Shown: positions 5,627 through 5,967 of the stretch, piece by piece | How positions within the stretch are numbered: the stretch's first letter is position 1 | Layout: each line of letters opens with the position of its first letter | NCBI GenBank assembly: GCA_015486505.1 | Contig: WFRP01000351.1 | Location: forward strand, 1-5,967 | Direction: 5' to 3' | Source: Pseudomonadota bacterium | Lineage (GTDB): Bacteria > Desulfobacterota > Anaeroferrophillalia > Anaeroferrophillales > Tharpellaceae | Length of the DNA stretch: 5,967 bases | The notes under the pieces: model-generated | Databases searched by the model: none | Told to the model about the DNA's origin: nothing | Seen by the model: the letters and a program-made list of their open reading frames with translations, nothing else | Position numbers and translations under genes: made by a program

Positions 5627-5774
5627 TTAGTACCTTACAGGTTATTTTCTGTACCAAAAAACAAGATTTAATAATCAGAAAATGTTCTGATAAGAGTACT
5701 TATTTGCGCCCAGCGGAAGTGCCCCTGGGTGCGGGCTACAAAGCTCTGTTTGGGTTGCGGGTTTTATTCCCGCA
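5627..5774 (+). repeat. Structured 148-bp repeat, copy B
   Basis: Same length as copy A and followed head-to-tail by copy C. The long imperfect hairpin is 5629-5700, as in copy A. Then come GTGCCC 5719-5724 with GGGTGC 5727-5732 (including two G-U type pairs), GGGCT 5733-5737 with AGCTC 5742-5746 around an ACAA loop, and TGCGGG 5756-5761 with CCCGCA 5769-5774 around a 7-base loop. Four stems in a row with almost no unpaired bases between II, III and IV point to a selected fold. No coding potential and no transposase nearby. Confidence 0.85.
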
Positions 5775-5933
5775 TTAGTGCCTTACAGGTTATTTTCTTG
5801 TTTTAAAACAAGAAAATGTTCTGATAAGAGCACTTATTTGCGCCCAACGGAAGTGCCCTTGGGGTGCGACCAGCGGATTGCCCCTGGGTGCGGGCCGCAA
5901 GGCCCTGTTTGGGTTGCGTGAGTTGTTCCCGCA
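5775..5933 (+). repeat. Structured repeat, copy C (159 bp, rearranged)
   Basis: Begins exactly where copy B ends. The outer stem is AGTGC 5777-5781 with GCACT 5830-5834, matching AGTAC/GTACT of A and B by a two-sided change. The loop region of the long hairpin is about 14 bases shorter and forms a perfect palindrome (5792-5817). The hairpin II segment is duplicated (5840-5865 and 5866-5889). Hairpin III is ideal: GGGCC, GCAA tetraloop, GGCCC (5892-5905). Hairpin IV has one mismatch (TGCGTG 5915-5920, CCCGCA 5928-5933). Confidence 0.85.
5792..5817. repeat. Perfect 26-bp palindrome inside copy C
   Basis: Arms of 13 bases, ATTTTCTTGTTTT and its exact complement, with no spacer. It replaces the looped-out portion of hairpin I found in A and B. 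As RNA it makes a long A/U-rich stem capped by a minimal loop; as DNA it could extrude as a cruciform. Confidence 0.85.
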
Positions 5934-5967
5934 TTAGCATTGCAACTGTTTGAGCGTAAGCGAGTTT
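5934..5967. other. Array end or start of a further degenerate unit
   Basis: The junction sequence CCCGCATTAG that opens copy C recurs here, but after TTAG the sequence (CATTGCAACTG) matches the unit only loosely. It then contains GAGCGTAAGCGAG, similar to pieces at about 5574-5580 and 5611-5619. The array probably ends here, although the window edge prevents a firm statement. Confidence 0.4.

Noticed and set aside
5535..5627. 30-codon minus-strand ORF with SD-like site
   Set aside because: Half of it is a Pro/Gly run read through the GC hairpin, and it depends on repeat sequence; no protein-like features.
5408..5671. Plus-strand frame of 87 codons from coaX into repeat B
   Set aside because: Antisense to the coaX N-terminus and continuing through repeat sequence; its last residues only reflect the repeat, which gives the same peptide in copy A.
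5627..5933. CRISPR array or integron attC sites
   Set aside because: Units are about 150 bp, directly adjacent without unique spacers, so not CRISPR. The RYYYAAC/GTTRRRY core pair of attC sites is not found and no integrase is present.

Overview
The window is about 6 kb of bacterial chromosome, probably from a deltaproteobacterium-like anaerobe (Desulfobacterota or a relative). That placement is an inference from the type of PP-loop thiolase-like protein and the general look of the proteins; no rRNA or other firm marker is present. Coding density is normal in the middle, and both ends are filled by a repeated, highly structured non-coding element.

Layout. Positions 1-69 may hold the first codons of a minus-strand gene that runs off the left edge. 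Positions 70-217 are copy A of a 148-bp repeat, followed by about 200 bp with no gene. A plus-strand pair follows: a ThiI-like PP-loop/NFACT-R protein (415-1431) and mutS (1421-4126), overlapping by 11 bp and probably cotranscribed from a promoter whose -10 box lies only 8 bp before the first ATG. Converging on them from the right are two minus-strand genes: an Rrf2/IscR-like Fe-S regulator (4160-4588) with its own promoter and a palindromic operator candidate, and upstream of it coaX, type III pantothenate kinase (4731-5501). From 5512 to the right edge there is a second non-coding block with a 32-bp repeat, a GC-rich hairpin, and tandem copies B and C of the 148-bp element.

Function. The genes are housekeeping or regulatory: RNA modification (predicted sulfur transfer to tRNA), DNA mismatch repair, redox or Fe-S sensing, and the first step of coenzyme A synthesis. 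They do not form an obvious pathway; only the PP-loop protein and mutS look physically coupled.

The most notable content is the repeat. Its three copies share a long imperfect hairpin and three short hairpins. Several stems differ between copies by compensatory changes or by G-U wobbles that pair only when the plus strand is RNA. This suggests a structured plus-strand RNA, or a mobile element encoding one, rather than a simple DNA repeat. I do not recognise it as a known family. All counts and alignments here were made by eye.
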